Shown here piece by piece: positions 1-4,629 of a stretch of DNA of 7,783 nt. Source of the DNA: SVTX01 sp045638125 (lineage in GTDB: Bacteria; Bacillota; Clostridia; Oscillospirales; CAG-272). How positions within the stretch are numbered: position 1 is the stretch's first letter; each line of letters opens with the position of its first letter. Location of the stretch: contig JAZUAS010000125.1 of NCBI GenBank assembly GCA_045638125.1, positions 1-7,783 of the forward strand, in the 5' to 3' direction. The position numbers and the translations under genes were made by a program. A model generated the notes under the pieces. It did no database searches. It had not been told where the DNA came from and saw only the letters and a list, made by a program, of their open reading frames with translations.

Positions 1-11
1 TAAAGCTTAAA

Positions 12-46
12 GCTTGTCGCGCAAGCGTCCTTTCCCAGAGGGAAAG
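12..46. repeat. Two adjacent small palindromes
   Basis: Two perfect hairpins lie side by side: 12-26 (stem GCTTG/CAAGC, 5-nt loop) and 30-46 (stem CTTTCCC/GGGAAAG, loop AGA). Read on the minus strand, the pair resembles the compound palindromic elements scattered between genes in many gut Clostridia; that resemblance is from memory. The element may extend beyond the left edge. Just before it the string TAAAGCTT occurs twice in tandem (1-15). No coding function is seen. Confidence 0.45.
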
Positions 47-105
47 CCTTGGTGAAGTTCAAAGTCTAATTTGGCTATAATCTTAACTTATCTCTTTTAA
101 CCCAT

Positions 106-130
106 GGGGTTGGGGGACACGGGGGAGGGG
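106..130 (+). other. G-quadruplex-forming motif
   Basis: Four guanine runs of 4, 5, 5 and 4 bases are separated by loops of 2, 4 and 1 bases (GGGG-TT-GGGGG-ACAC-GGGGG-A-GGGG). This fits the standard G4 pattern with room to spare and stands out in AT-rich intergenic DNA. It lies on the strand opposite to the ribosomal protein operon, beyond that operon's terminator. The G-runs from 118 can also pair with C-runs at 183-199, so hairpin and quadruplex would compete. Folding in the cell is inference. Confidence 0.55.
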
Positions 131-199
131 CTGTTGAAACGAATAAAAATGCGGCATGTTCGCTTTTTTATTCGTAAGACCCGCCCCTATTCCCCTGTG
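118..199. repeat. Large imperfect inverted repeat with nested hairpin
   Basis: An inner hairpin at 139-175 has a 15-bp stem with one mismatch (ACGAATAAAAATGCG against its partner at 161-175) and a 7-nt loop. It is enclosed by a GC-rich imperfect pairing of 118-131 with 183-199. The whole could form one long cruciform or RNA hairpin of about 80 nt. Its size and palindromic nature suit a small non-autonomous repeat, but no target-site duplication or transposase end was recognised. It overlaps the G-quadruplex motif. Confidence 0.5.
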
Positions 200-204
200 C
201 GGCG

Positions 205-303
205 TTTCTTTTGTAACTTTTCTTCCGCCGTGGGAAGAAAAGTTAGTAAAAAACATTCTTTTGATTACTTTTCTTCCGTCGTGGGAAGAAAAGTAAGTAA
301 AAA
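205..303. repeat. Tandem pair of 51-bp hairpin repeats
   Basis: Two units about 51 bp apart each contain a 13-bp perfect stem with a 6-nt loop: 214-245 (TAACTTTTCTTCC stem) and 265-296 (TTACTTTTCTTCC stem). The second base of the stem differs between units (A/T pair against T/A pair), and the partner base changes with it, which keeps the pairing. Flanks also match (TTCTTTT before, GTAAAAA after). The repeat lies downstream of the rplA terminator. A third copy seems to begin at the right edge of the window (7773). Confidence 0.7.
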
Positions 304-328
304 CACTACACTTTTATTTTATAATTTT

Positions 329-372
329 CTAATAAAACAAAAACAAAGGGAAGATCGTCTGATCTTCCCTTT
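329..372 (-). terminator. Intrinsic terminator of the rpmG-rplA operon
   Basis: A perfect 12-bp stem (345-356 with 361-372, core GGGAAGATC) has a 4-nt loop. On the minus strand it is followed by a T-rich tract (344 down to 329). It lies 19 bp after the rplA stop codon. It shows that transcription of this operon is meant to end after rplA rather than continue into rplJ-rplL. Confidence 0.9.
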
Positions 373-390
373 ATTTCTATAATATCAATA

Positions 391-1077
391 TTAGCCAAGC
401 TTAGCCTGGTTAACCTTGATGCCGGGGCCCATTGTGGAAGCAACGGTGCAGCTCTTAATGTACTGACCCTTTGCAGCAGCGGGCTTAGCCTTGATGATAG
501 CACCGAGAAGAGTATCGAAGTTCTCCTGGAGCTTAGCCTCACCGAAGGATGCCTTACCGATGGGGCAGTGGATGATGTTGGTCTTGTCAAGTCTGTACTC
601 GATCTTACCTGCCTTAGCCTCAGTAACAGCCTTAGCAACGTCGGGAGTAACAGTACCTGCCTTAGGAGAAGGCATAAGTCCCTTAGGACCGAGAACCTTA
701 CCGAGACGACCGATAACACCCATCATATCGGGAGAAGCGATAACTACGTCGAAATCGAACCAGTTTTCCTGCTGGATCTTTTCAGCGTACTCAGCGCCGC
801 CTGCGTAATCTGCGCCTGCGTCGAGAGCCTTCTGAACGTTGTCACCCTTAGCGAATACGAGAACCTTAACGGACTTACCGGTACCGTTGGGGAGAACAAC
901 TGCGCCTCTGACCTGCTGGTCTGCGTGACGAGAGTCAACGCCGAGACGAACGTGTACTTCAATAGTTTCATCGAACTTTGCCTTAGAAGTCTGGCAAACA
1001 AGAGAGAGAGCCTCGGAAGGATCGTAGAGTCTGTTCTTTTCAATAAGCTTTACGCTATCTGTATATTTCTTTCCCAT
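391..1077 (-). CDS. rplA: 50S ribosomal protein L1
   Basis: Ribosomal protein L1, 228 residues, close to the usual bacterial length of about 230. L1 binds helices 76-78 of 23S rRNA, forms the mobile L1 stalk that helps release E-site tRNA, and is a translational repressor of the L11 operon in bacteria where this was studied. The conserved segment around residues 128-147 (LGPKGLMPSPKAGTVTPDV) and the C-terminal STMGPGIKV are present. The ATG at 1077 has a strong AAGGAGGT site 8 nt upstream (1086-1093). It follows rplK after 17 bp and is the last gene of the operon, with a terminator directly after it. A candidate L1 target lies upstream of rplK in the same transcript. Nothing appears truncated. 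Confidence 0.98.
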   Translation of the reverse strand: MGKKYTDSVKLIEKNRLYDPSEALSLVCQTSKAKFDETIEVHVRLGVDSRHADQQVRGAVVLPNGTGKSVKVLVFAKGDNVQKALDAGADYAGGAEYAEKIQQENWFDFDVVIASPDMMGVIGRLGKVLGPKGLMPSPKAGTVTPDVAKAVTEAKAGKIEYRLDKTNIIHCPIGKASFGEAKLQENFDTLLGAIIKAKPAAAKGQYIKSCTVASTMGPGIKVNQAKLG

Positions 1078-1095
1078 TTCTACTTACCTCCTTAA

Positions 1096-1521
1096 TTAGT
1101 CTTCAACTACAACGCCCATAGAGCGTGCAGTACCAGCTACCATGCTCATAGCAGCCTCGATGGAGCCTGCGTTGAGGTCGGGCATCTTTGTTTCAGCGAT
1201 CTTTCTAACCTGCTCGCTGGTGATCTTAGCAACCTTATCCTTGTTAGGCTTGCCGGAACCGGACTCAATGCCTGCTGCCTTCTTAATAAGAACTGCTGCA
1301 GGGGGAGTCTTAGTAATGAAAGTGAAAGAACGGTCTGCGTAAACAGTGATAACAACGGGGATAATAAGACCGATGTCATTCTTGGTTCTTTCGTTAAATT
1401 CTTTTGTAAATACGGGGATTGCTACACCGTACTGACCAAGCGCGGGACCTACGGGAGGCTGAGGAGTAGCCTTACCTGCGGGAAGCTGCAGCTTGATGTA
1501 ACCCATAATTTTCTTTGCCAT
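1096..1521 (-). CDS. rplK: 50S ribosomal protein L11
   Basis: Ribosomal protein L11, 141 residues, the normal length. L11 binds the GTPase-associated region of 23S rRNA and is the site of thiostrepton action. The N-terminal domain has the conserved GYIKLQLPAGKATPQPPVGPA stretch split over residues 7-27, and the C-terminal RNA-binding domain includes KTPPAAVLIKKAAGI and ends MGVVVED. The loop following PALGQ reads YGVAIPVF, which departs from the commoner HGVNIMxF, although KEFNERT after it is usual. The start at 1521 has GGAGGT 9 nt upstream (1531-1536). That ribosome binding site abuts a leader fold resembling the L1 site, so L1-mediated repression of rplK and rplA is likely. rplA follows at once. 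Confidence 0.98.
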   Translation of the reverse strand: MAKKIMGYIKLQLPAGKATPQPPVGPALGQYGVAIPVFTKEFNERTKNDIGLIIPVVITVYADRSFTFITKTPPAAVLIKKAAGIESGSGKPNKDKVAKITSEQVRKIAETKMPDLNAGSIEAAMSMVAGTARSMGVVVED

Positions 1522-1539
1522 TTTAATTACACCTCCAAT

Positions 1540-1582
1540 GTGGTACTTGTGCGGGAAAATTCAAAATTTTTCTCCCTCCCAC
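1540..1582 (-). promoter_or_regulatory. Candidate ribosomal protein L1 binding site in the rplK leader
   Basis: On the minus strand an outer stem GTGG (1582-1579) pairs with CCAC (1543-1540). On the 5' side two bases GA follow, then an inner stem GGG/CCC (1576-1574 with 1555-1553) extended by A/T pairs. The 3' side carries a 9-nt internal loop GCACAAGTA. This asymmetry matches the L1 site of 23S rRNA as I recall it: GGTGG-GA-GGC on one strand, GCC, a long A-rich loop and CCACC on the other. The structure ends 3 nt before the rplK GGAGGT, so bound L1 would block ribosome access. Regulation by L1 is known for L11 operons; its use here is inferred. Confidence 0.72.
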
Positions 1583-1586
1583 TTAT

Positions 1587-1626
1587 GCATCTTTGCGATG
1601 CCACTGTTTTCTTGATAAGAAACAGT
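1587..1626 (-). other. Two hairpins upstream in the nusG-rplK spacer
   Basis: The 117-bp nusG-rplK spacer has two more hairpins ahead of the L1-like fold on the minus strand: 1603-1626 (ACTGTTT/AAACAGT extended by CTT/AAG with a bulge) and 1587-1601 (GCATC/GATGC, loop GCAAA). Neither is followed by a U-tract, so they do not look like terminators. They may support leader folding or be RNA processing sites. No convincing promoter was found in the spacer. Confidence 0.5.
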
Positions 1627-1638
1627 AAAAGAAAATAA

Positions 1639-2193
1639 TTAATTCTGTGTTTTGAGCTTGAGCATTTCGGCGTCGATCTCAACAGGCATATCTCTGCGTC
1701 CGCGCTTTACAAGCACAGTAACGGTCTTGAGATCCTCGGTGATCGACTGAACCACTCCGTCGTAACCCTCGAAAAGTCCGTTTATTACGCTGACTTCATC
1801 TCCAACGTTAAAGCTGAGCTGAACTCTTGCTTCCTCAACGCTTTCAAGATTCATGTCAACGACTTCCTTTTCACTCAAGGGAGTAGGACGTGATCCGGGG
1901 CCTACAAATCCGGTAACACCGGTAATATTTCTGACTGCGTGCCAGCTCTCGTCTGTCATTATCATTTTAACGAATACGTAGCTGGGGAAAATTTTAAGCT
2001 CTTGAACCTTTTCCTTATCGCCGTCTTTTTCAATAACCGTTTCAACGGGAACTTTTATATCGTAAATGAGATTTCCAAGTCCTCTATTTTCAACGATCTT
2101 TTCAAGGTTAGCCTTAACCTTGTTTTCATAACCCGAATAGGTGTGCGCAACGTACCATCTCAGGCCTACATTCATTCCATCAATATCACTCAT
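1639..2193 (-). CDS. nusG: Transcription termination/antitermination factor NusG
   Basis: NusG, 184 residues, binds RNA polymerase through its N-terminal NGN domain and contacts ribosome or Rho partners through its C-terminal KOW domain. The NGN domain starts at RWYVAHTYSGYENKVKANL (about residues 12-30) and includes FPSYVFVKMIM and the VRNITGVTGFVGPG stretch. The KOW motif is FNVGDEVSVINGLFEGYDG (about residues 130-148). The ATG at 2193 is chosen because AGAGGT lies 5 nt upstream (2199-2204); a second in-frame ATG at codon 7 lacks a comparable site. It sits 25 bp after secE and is followed by the structured rplK leader. Length and domains are ordinary. Confidence 0.98.
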   Translation of the reverse strand: MSDIDGMNVGLRWYVAHTYSGYENKVKANLEKIVENRGLGNLIYDIKVPVETVIEKDGDKEKVQELKIFPSYVFVKMIMTDESWHAVRNITGVTGFVGPGSRPTPLSEKEVVDMNLESVEEARVQLSFNVGDEVSVINGLFEGYDGVVQSITEDLKTVTVLVKRGRRDMPVEIDAEMLKLKTQN

Positions 2194-2218
2194 AATCTAC
2201 CTCTCGATAGTTTTAAGC

Positions 2219-2734
2219 TTAGATAATAGAAGACAGTGTTCTTACAACGAAACCGAACGCTTCGTCTATCATAAACAAAGCGAGCGCAACTGCAACTGCA
2301 ACTACTACAACTACGAGGAAGCTCTTGCGAGTATTTTCTTTAGAAGTCCAAACGATCTTCTTAAGCTCGCTCTTTACAGTGCGAAGGAATTCAGAAAGCT
2401 TTTTACGGAATCTGATAATAAGAACAACCGCTACCAAGATGATACAGCCGATGATAACACTGTTAATAATAAGAGTGTTCTTTGTGTCAGCTTTAGCTGC
2501 GGCCTCGGTGTCTACCTTATCAGAGGAGCTTGAATTCGAATTGCTGCCCGATTCTGTCTTACCGGTTGTCTCCTCGGACTTCTCTGTCGCAGTAGTAGTT
2601 TCTTCTACGGACGAGGTCTCCTCAGAGGAAGCGGTAGCGCTATCGGTAGCAAAAACCGAAACTGTAAAGATTGATACAACCAGCACAAGAGACAGGAGAA
2701 GAGCGATAAGACTTCTTTTGTTTGTGAAAGTCAT
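2219..2734 (-). CDS. secE: Preprotein translocase subunit SecE, N-terminally extended
   Basis: SecE is the small essential subunit that clamps SecY in the protein export channel. The C-terminal core (about residues 108-171) is typical: basic amphipathic helix, the signature SELKKIVWTSKENTRKS, then one membrane segment (about 138-154). Gram-positive SecE is usually about 60 residues; this one is 171. Ahead of the core are a signal-peptide-like hydrophobic segment (about 7-28, possible cleavage after VFA at 29), a Ser/Thr/Glu-rich low-complexity linker (about 30-85) and another membrane segment (about 87-107) ending in RFRKK. The linker would therefore face outside. The ATG at 2734 has GGGGG 7 nt upstream (2742-2746). 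An in-frame GTG at 2752 overlaps rpmG and is rejected. Its place between rpmG and nusG confirms identity. Confidence 0.93.
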   Translation of the reverse strand: MTFTNKRSLIALLLSLVLVVSIFTVSVFATDSATASSEETSSVEETTTATEKSEETTGKTESGSNSNSSSSDKVDTEAAAKADTKNTLIINSVIIGCIILVAVVLIIRFRKKLSEFLRTVKSELKKIVWTSKENTRKSFLVVVVVAVAVALALFMIDEAFGFVVRTLSSII

Positions 2735-2748
2735 ATTAGATCCCCCTA

Positions 2749-2910
2749 TCACTTAGACTCTTTGTGAAGAGTGTGCTTGCGGCAGAACTTACAGAACTTC
2801 TTAAGCTCGAGTCTGTCCGGATCATTCTTCTTGTTTTTCTTTGTGTCGTAATTTCTCTGCTTGCACTCAGTGCATACGAGAGTAATTTTGACTCTTGCAT
2901 CATTAGCCAT
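2749..2910 (-). CDS. rpmG: 50S ribosomal protein L33 (four-cysteine type)
   Basis: Ribosomal protein L33, 53 residues, a small large-subunit protein near the E site. It carries two CxxC pairs, CTEC at residues 13-16 and CKFC at 40-43, which mark the zinc-binding form. In some Firmicutes a cysteine-free paralogue replaces this form under zinc starvation; no second copy is in the window. The ATG at 2910 is preceded by GGGAGGT 9 nt upstream (2920-2926) and begins the usual MANDARVKITLVCTEC sequence. The frame stays open further upstream, but those residues do not resemble L33. It is the first gene of the operon, and secE starts 14 bp after its TGA stop. Confidence 0.96.
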   Translation of the reverse strand: MANDARVKITLVCTECKQRNYDTKKNKKNDPDRLELKKFCKFCRKHTLHKESK

Positions 2911-3027
2911 GATTTCGGCACCTCCCATTTGAATTTTATTTGACCGCAAAGCGGTCTGTGTACCTCCCTCTGAAGGGTGTTTGTCCTTTTGCGCACAAGA
3001 CACAACAAAAAAGCCCTTTGCAGAGGT
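2911..3027 (-). promoter_or_regulatory. Leader of the rpmG operon with two hairpins
   Basis: The untranslated leader is about 117 nt if transcription starts some 7 nt after the -10 box. It contains a perfect 6-bp hairpin GACCGC/GCGGTC with loop TTT (2942-2956) and a smaller hairpin CCC/GGG with loop TTCAGA (2966-2977). A second SD-like GGGAGGT occurs at 2962-2968 with no ATG at usual spacing; a TTG at 2949 is in frame with rpmG but 12 nt away. No known riboswitch was recognised. Regulation through this leader is possible but not shown. Confidence 0.45.
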
Positions 3028-3033
3028 AGAGAT

Positions 3034-3062
3034 ATTATATCATAATGAAATATACTTGTCAA
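3034..3062 (-). promoter_or_regulatory. SigmaA promoter of the rpmG-secE-nusG-rplK-rplA operon
   Basis: On the minus strand a perfect -35 TTGACA (3062-3057) and a perfect -10 TATAAT (3039-3034) are separated by 17 bp. A/T tracts lie directly upstream (3063-3110) and could serve as UP elements shared with the divergent tRNA promoter. Such a consensus match suits a highly expressed ribosomal operon. Confidence 0.93.
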
Positions 3063-3114
3063 TAGTTTTTTGCAAAAAAATCAAATATTTTTCAAATTAT
3101 TTTTCAAAAACCTA

Positions 3115-3142
3115 TTGACAATACCAATTTTTGTGGTATAAT
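3115..3142 (+). promoter_or_regulatory. SigmaA promoter of the tRNA-Arg gene
   Basis: Perfect -35 TTGACA (3115-3120) and perfect -10 TATAAT (3137-3142) are spaced by 16 bp. The expected start is near 3149, leaving about 37 nt of leader to be removed by RNase P. It is back to back with the rpmG promoter, the two -35 boxes being 52 bp apart. Confidence 0.92.
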
Positions 3143-3185
3143 ATATAGGCACGACAAAGAGAGTGCAGAAAAAATTCAATAATAT

Positions 3186-3262
3186 GCGCCGTTAGCTCAG
3201 CTGGATAGAGTGTTTGGCTACGAACCAAAAGGTCGGGGGTTCGAATCCCTTACGGCGTGCCA
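3186..3262 (+). tRNA. tRNA-Arg(ACG)
   Basis: The 77-nt sequence folds as a cloverleaf. The acceptor stem GCGCCGT/ACGGCGT has a G-U closing pair and discriminator G. The D arm is GCTC/GAGT. The anticodon stem TTTGG/CCAAA carries loop CTACGAA, giving anticodon ACG. The T loop is TTCGAAT and CCA is encoded. The T stem has two G-U pairs at its base (GGGGG/CCCTT), slightly weak but tolerable. The wobble A would be edited to inosine by TadA, allowing CGU, CGC and CGA to be read. It is a single-gene unit with its own promoter and terminator. Confidence 0.96.
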
Positions 3263-3298
3263 AGAAAAAGAGCAAGTCTTATGACTTGCTCTTTTTCT
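3263..3298 (+). terminator. Intrinsic terminator of tRNA-Arg
   Basis: A perfect 16-bp stem (3263-3278 with 3283-3298, core GAGCAAGTC) and TTAT loop begin directly after the encoded CCA. The 3' arm ends in a T-run (3292-3296). Because the A-run and T-run are part of the stem, it could work in either direction. Confidence 0.9.
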
Positions 3299-3300
3299 AT

Positions 3301-3492
3301 CCAATCCGAAGGATTGGTATGTAATCATGACGCAGTCATGTATGTAATCGCCGTAGGCGCATGGCATCACGCTTTAGCGTGTATCCTTCCTTCGGATTGA
3401 TGCCATACACGGTGTTTCCGTGATTCCATGCATCACTTCGTGATGATTCCATACCGCAACAAGTTGCGGATGTCATACACGCCTTCGGCGTG
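3301..3492. repeat. Array of nine small hairpins with conserved linkers
   Basis: Hairpins lie at 3301-3317, 3326-3340, 3349-3359, 3368-3381, 3383-3397 (degenerate), 3408-3422, 3431-3445, 3454-3469 and 3478-3492. Most have 4-7 bp stems with 2-5 nt loops, and the centres are about 23 nt apart. Stem sequences all differ, but linkers are alike: TATGTAAT after the first two, and ATGCCATA, ATTCCATG, ATTCCATA and ATGTCATA after the fifth to eighth. The early linkers are the reverse complement (ATTACATA) of the late type, so the array has two arms in opposite orientation. It lies between two convergent terminators and holds no plausible gene. Similar arrays occur in gut Clostridia as far as I recall; I know of no assigned function. 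Confidence 0.8.
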
Positions 3493-3515
3493 ATATAGAT
3501 GAGAGATAACACAAC

Positions 3516-3558
3516 AAAAAAATCCAACACAGACATTGACGTCCGTGTTGGATTTTTA
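3516..3558 (-). terminator. Intrinsic terminator of the aldolase gene
   Basis: An interrupted stem pairs 3517-3534 with 3541-3558 (core ATCCAACAC/GTGTTGGAT, one A/C mismatch). Read on the minus strand it is followed by a run of seven T residues (3522-3516). It lies 17 bp after the aldolase stop codon, and separates that gene from the hairpin array. Confidence 0.88.
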
Positions 3559-3574
3559 TTATTCAATGAAAATA

Positions 3575-4516
3575 TTACTTGCTAAAATATTTTGCTACCT
3601 CTTGTGCAACGAGCTTAGCGATGATTTCAAGATTAGCAGCGGAATCAACCTCGGAGAAGGATGCCTTGCCGTCACTGCTGAATAGCTTCATCTTCTTCAT
3701 GGTCTCCTGCTTAACTGCCTCAACTGCCGCGGGAATAAGGTCGATAAGACCCTTGTCCATGCTCTGGAATTTTTTAAATTCAGCCTCAACTGCCGCTACG
3801 TTGATGTCGGTAAAGATGTTGACCTTGCTGATACCTTCCTTGATAGCTCTTCTGAAATCGTCGTCGGTAAGTCCGGAACCGCCGTGAAGAACCAGGGGAA
3901 CGTCTACGGTGTTTGCAATAGTGCGGATTCTTTCAAAATCGAGCTTGGGGGGCAGCTTGTATGCGCCGTGTGCGTTACCAACCGCGATAGCCAGTGCGTC
4001 AACACCGGTTCTGTCAACAAAATCCTTTGCCATCTTGGGATCGGTGAAATATGCGGAAGGATCTGCAAGATGCGAGCTTCCCTCGGCAGAGCCCTCGTTG
4101 TCGCCAACGTGACCCAACTCACCCTCTATCGTAGCGCCGCGAGAATGGGCGATATCAGCCATCTCCTTGACCTTGCGGACGTTTTCCTCGTATGTATCGG
4201 TAGAGCAGTCGTACATTACCGAAGTAAATCCGAGATCAAGCGCCTTTACGCAAAGATCAAAGGAAAGACCGTGGTCAAGATGCACAACTACCGGCACGGA
4301 TGCCTTCTTTGCCATAGGAATCAGATAGTAAGATACTTCTTCCAGAGGACCGTAAGGCAAAAGAACCTCTGCAGTACCCATAATTACAGGAGATCTTGTA
4401 GACTCTGCCGCATTGATGATTCCGCGAGCAAGCTCAAGATTAACTGCATTAAACAAACCCACGGCGTATTGGTTTTTCTTCGCGGGCTTCAAAACTTCAT
4501 TCATATTAACTAACAT
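3575..4516 (-). CDS. Class II ketose-bisphosphate aldolase (fructose-bisphosphate aldolase type)
   Basis: A zinc-dependent aldolase that would cleave a ketose 1,6-bisphosphate into dihydroxyacetone phosphate and an aldehyde phosphate, most likely fructose 1,6-bisphosphate in glycolysis. HLDHG at residues 79-83 supplies the catalytic Asp81 and zinc ligand His82. EGELGHVG (131-138), GNAHGAY (180-186, zinc ligand His183), HGGSG (211-215, zinc ligand His211) and KVNIFTD (231-237) complete the active site. At 313 residues it is about 28 longer than typical FbaA, GatY or KbaY proteins, the excess lying mainly in the helical C-terminus. Tagatose-bisphosphate or inositol-pathway (IolJ-like) substrates are possible, and no sugar operon is adjacent to decide. 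The ATG at 4516 has GGAGG 8 nt upstream (4525-4529). It has its own promoter and terminator. Confidence 0.93.
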   Translation of the reverse strand: MLVNMNEVLKPAKKNQYAVGLFNAVNLELARGIINAAESTRSPVIMGTAEVLLPYGPLEEVSYYLIPMAKKASVPVVVHLDHGLSFDLCVKALDLGFTSVMYDCSTDTYEENVRKVKEMADIAHSRGATIEGELGHVGDNEGSAEGSSHLADPSAYFTDPKMAKDFVDRTGVDALAIAVGNAHGAYKLPPKLDFERIRTIANTVDVPLVLHGGSGLTDDDFRRAIKEGISKVNIFTDINVAAVEAEFKKFQSMDKGLIDLIPAAVEAVKQETMKKMKLFSSDGKASFSEVDSAANLEIIAKLVAQEVAKYFSK

Positions 4517-4567
4517 GATTTTTTCCTCCGAATTTAGACAAAATTCATGAAACTATTCAACACGCAT

Positions 4568-4596
4568 ATTATACATCAAAAAAGTGAAAAAGTCAA
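4568..4596 (-). promoter_or_regulatory. SigmaA promoter of the aldolase gene
   Basis: The minus strand shows -35 TTGACT (4596-4591, five of six consensus bases) and a perfect -10 TATAAT (4573-4568) with 17-bp spacing. The start should fall near 4561, giving a leader of about 45 nt. No terminator was found between the upstream oxidoreductase stop (4630) and this promoter, so some read-through into the aldolase is possible. Confidence 0.87.
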
Positions 4597-4629
4597 TAGT
4601 TTACAATATAAAAATTCTCTACAAATTCT

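Noticed and set aside
104..382. 92-codon plus-strand open frame in the left repeat region
   Set aside because: It is built from repeated hairpin sequence and reads into the operon terminator. Low-complexity translation and no ribosome binding site argue against a gene.
1603..1626. Terminator after nusG
   Set aside because: The hairpin is reasonable but has no U-tract on the minus strand, and rplK-rplA would then lack a visible promoter.
2735..2752. GTG at 2752 as a longer secE start
   Set aside because: It overlaps the end of rpmG and has no ribosome binding site at the right distance. The ATG at 2734 has a G-rich site 7 nt upstream and begins a clean signal-like sequence.
2911..3003. N-terminal extension of L33 through the leader
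   Set aside because: The frame is open, but the residues do not resemble L33. A strong ribosome binding site precedes the ATG at 2910.
3301..3492. CRISPR array
   Set aside because: The regular part is the short linker while the palindromes vary. There are no 25-37 nt identical repeats, and no spacers or cas genes.
3336..3566. 76-codon minus-strand open frame across the hairpin array
   Set aside because: It spans the aldolase terminator and the repeats, and has no start signal or recognisable protein features.
3884..4513. 209-codon plus-strand open frame opposite the aldolase gene
   Set aside because: It lies wholly antisense to a gene with complete active-site motifs and has no recognisable domain or ribosome binding site.
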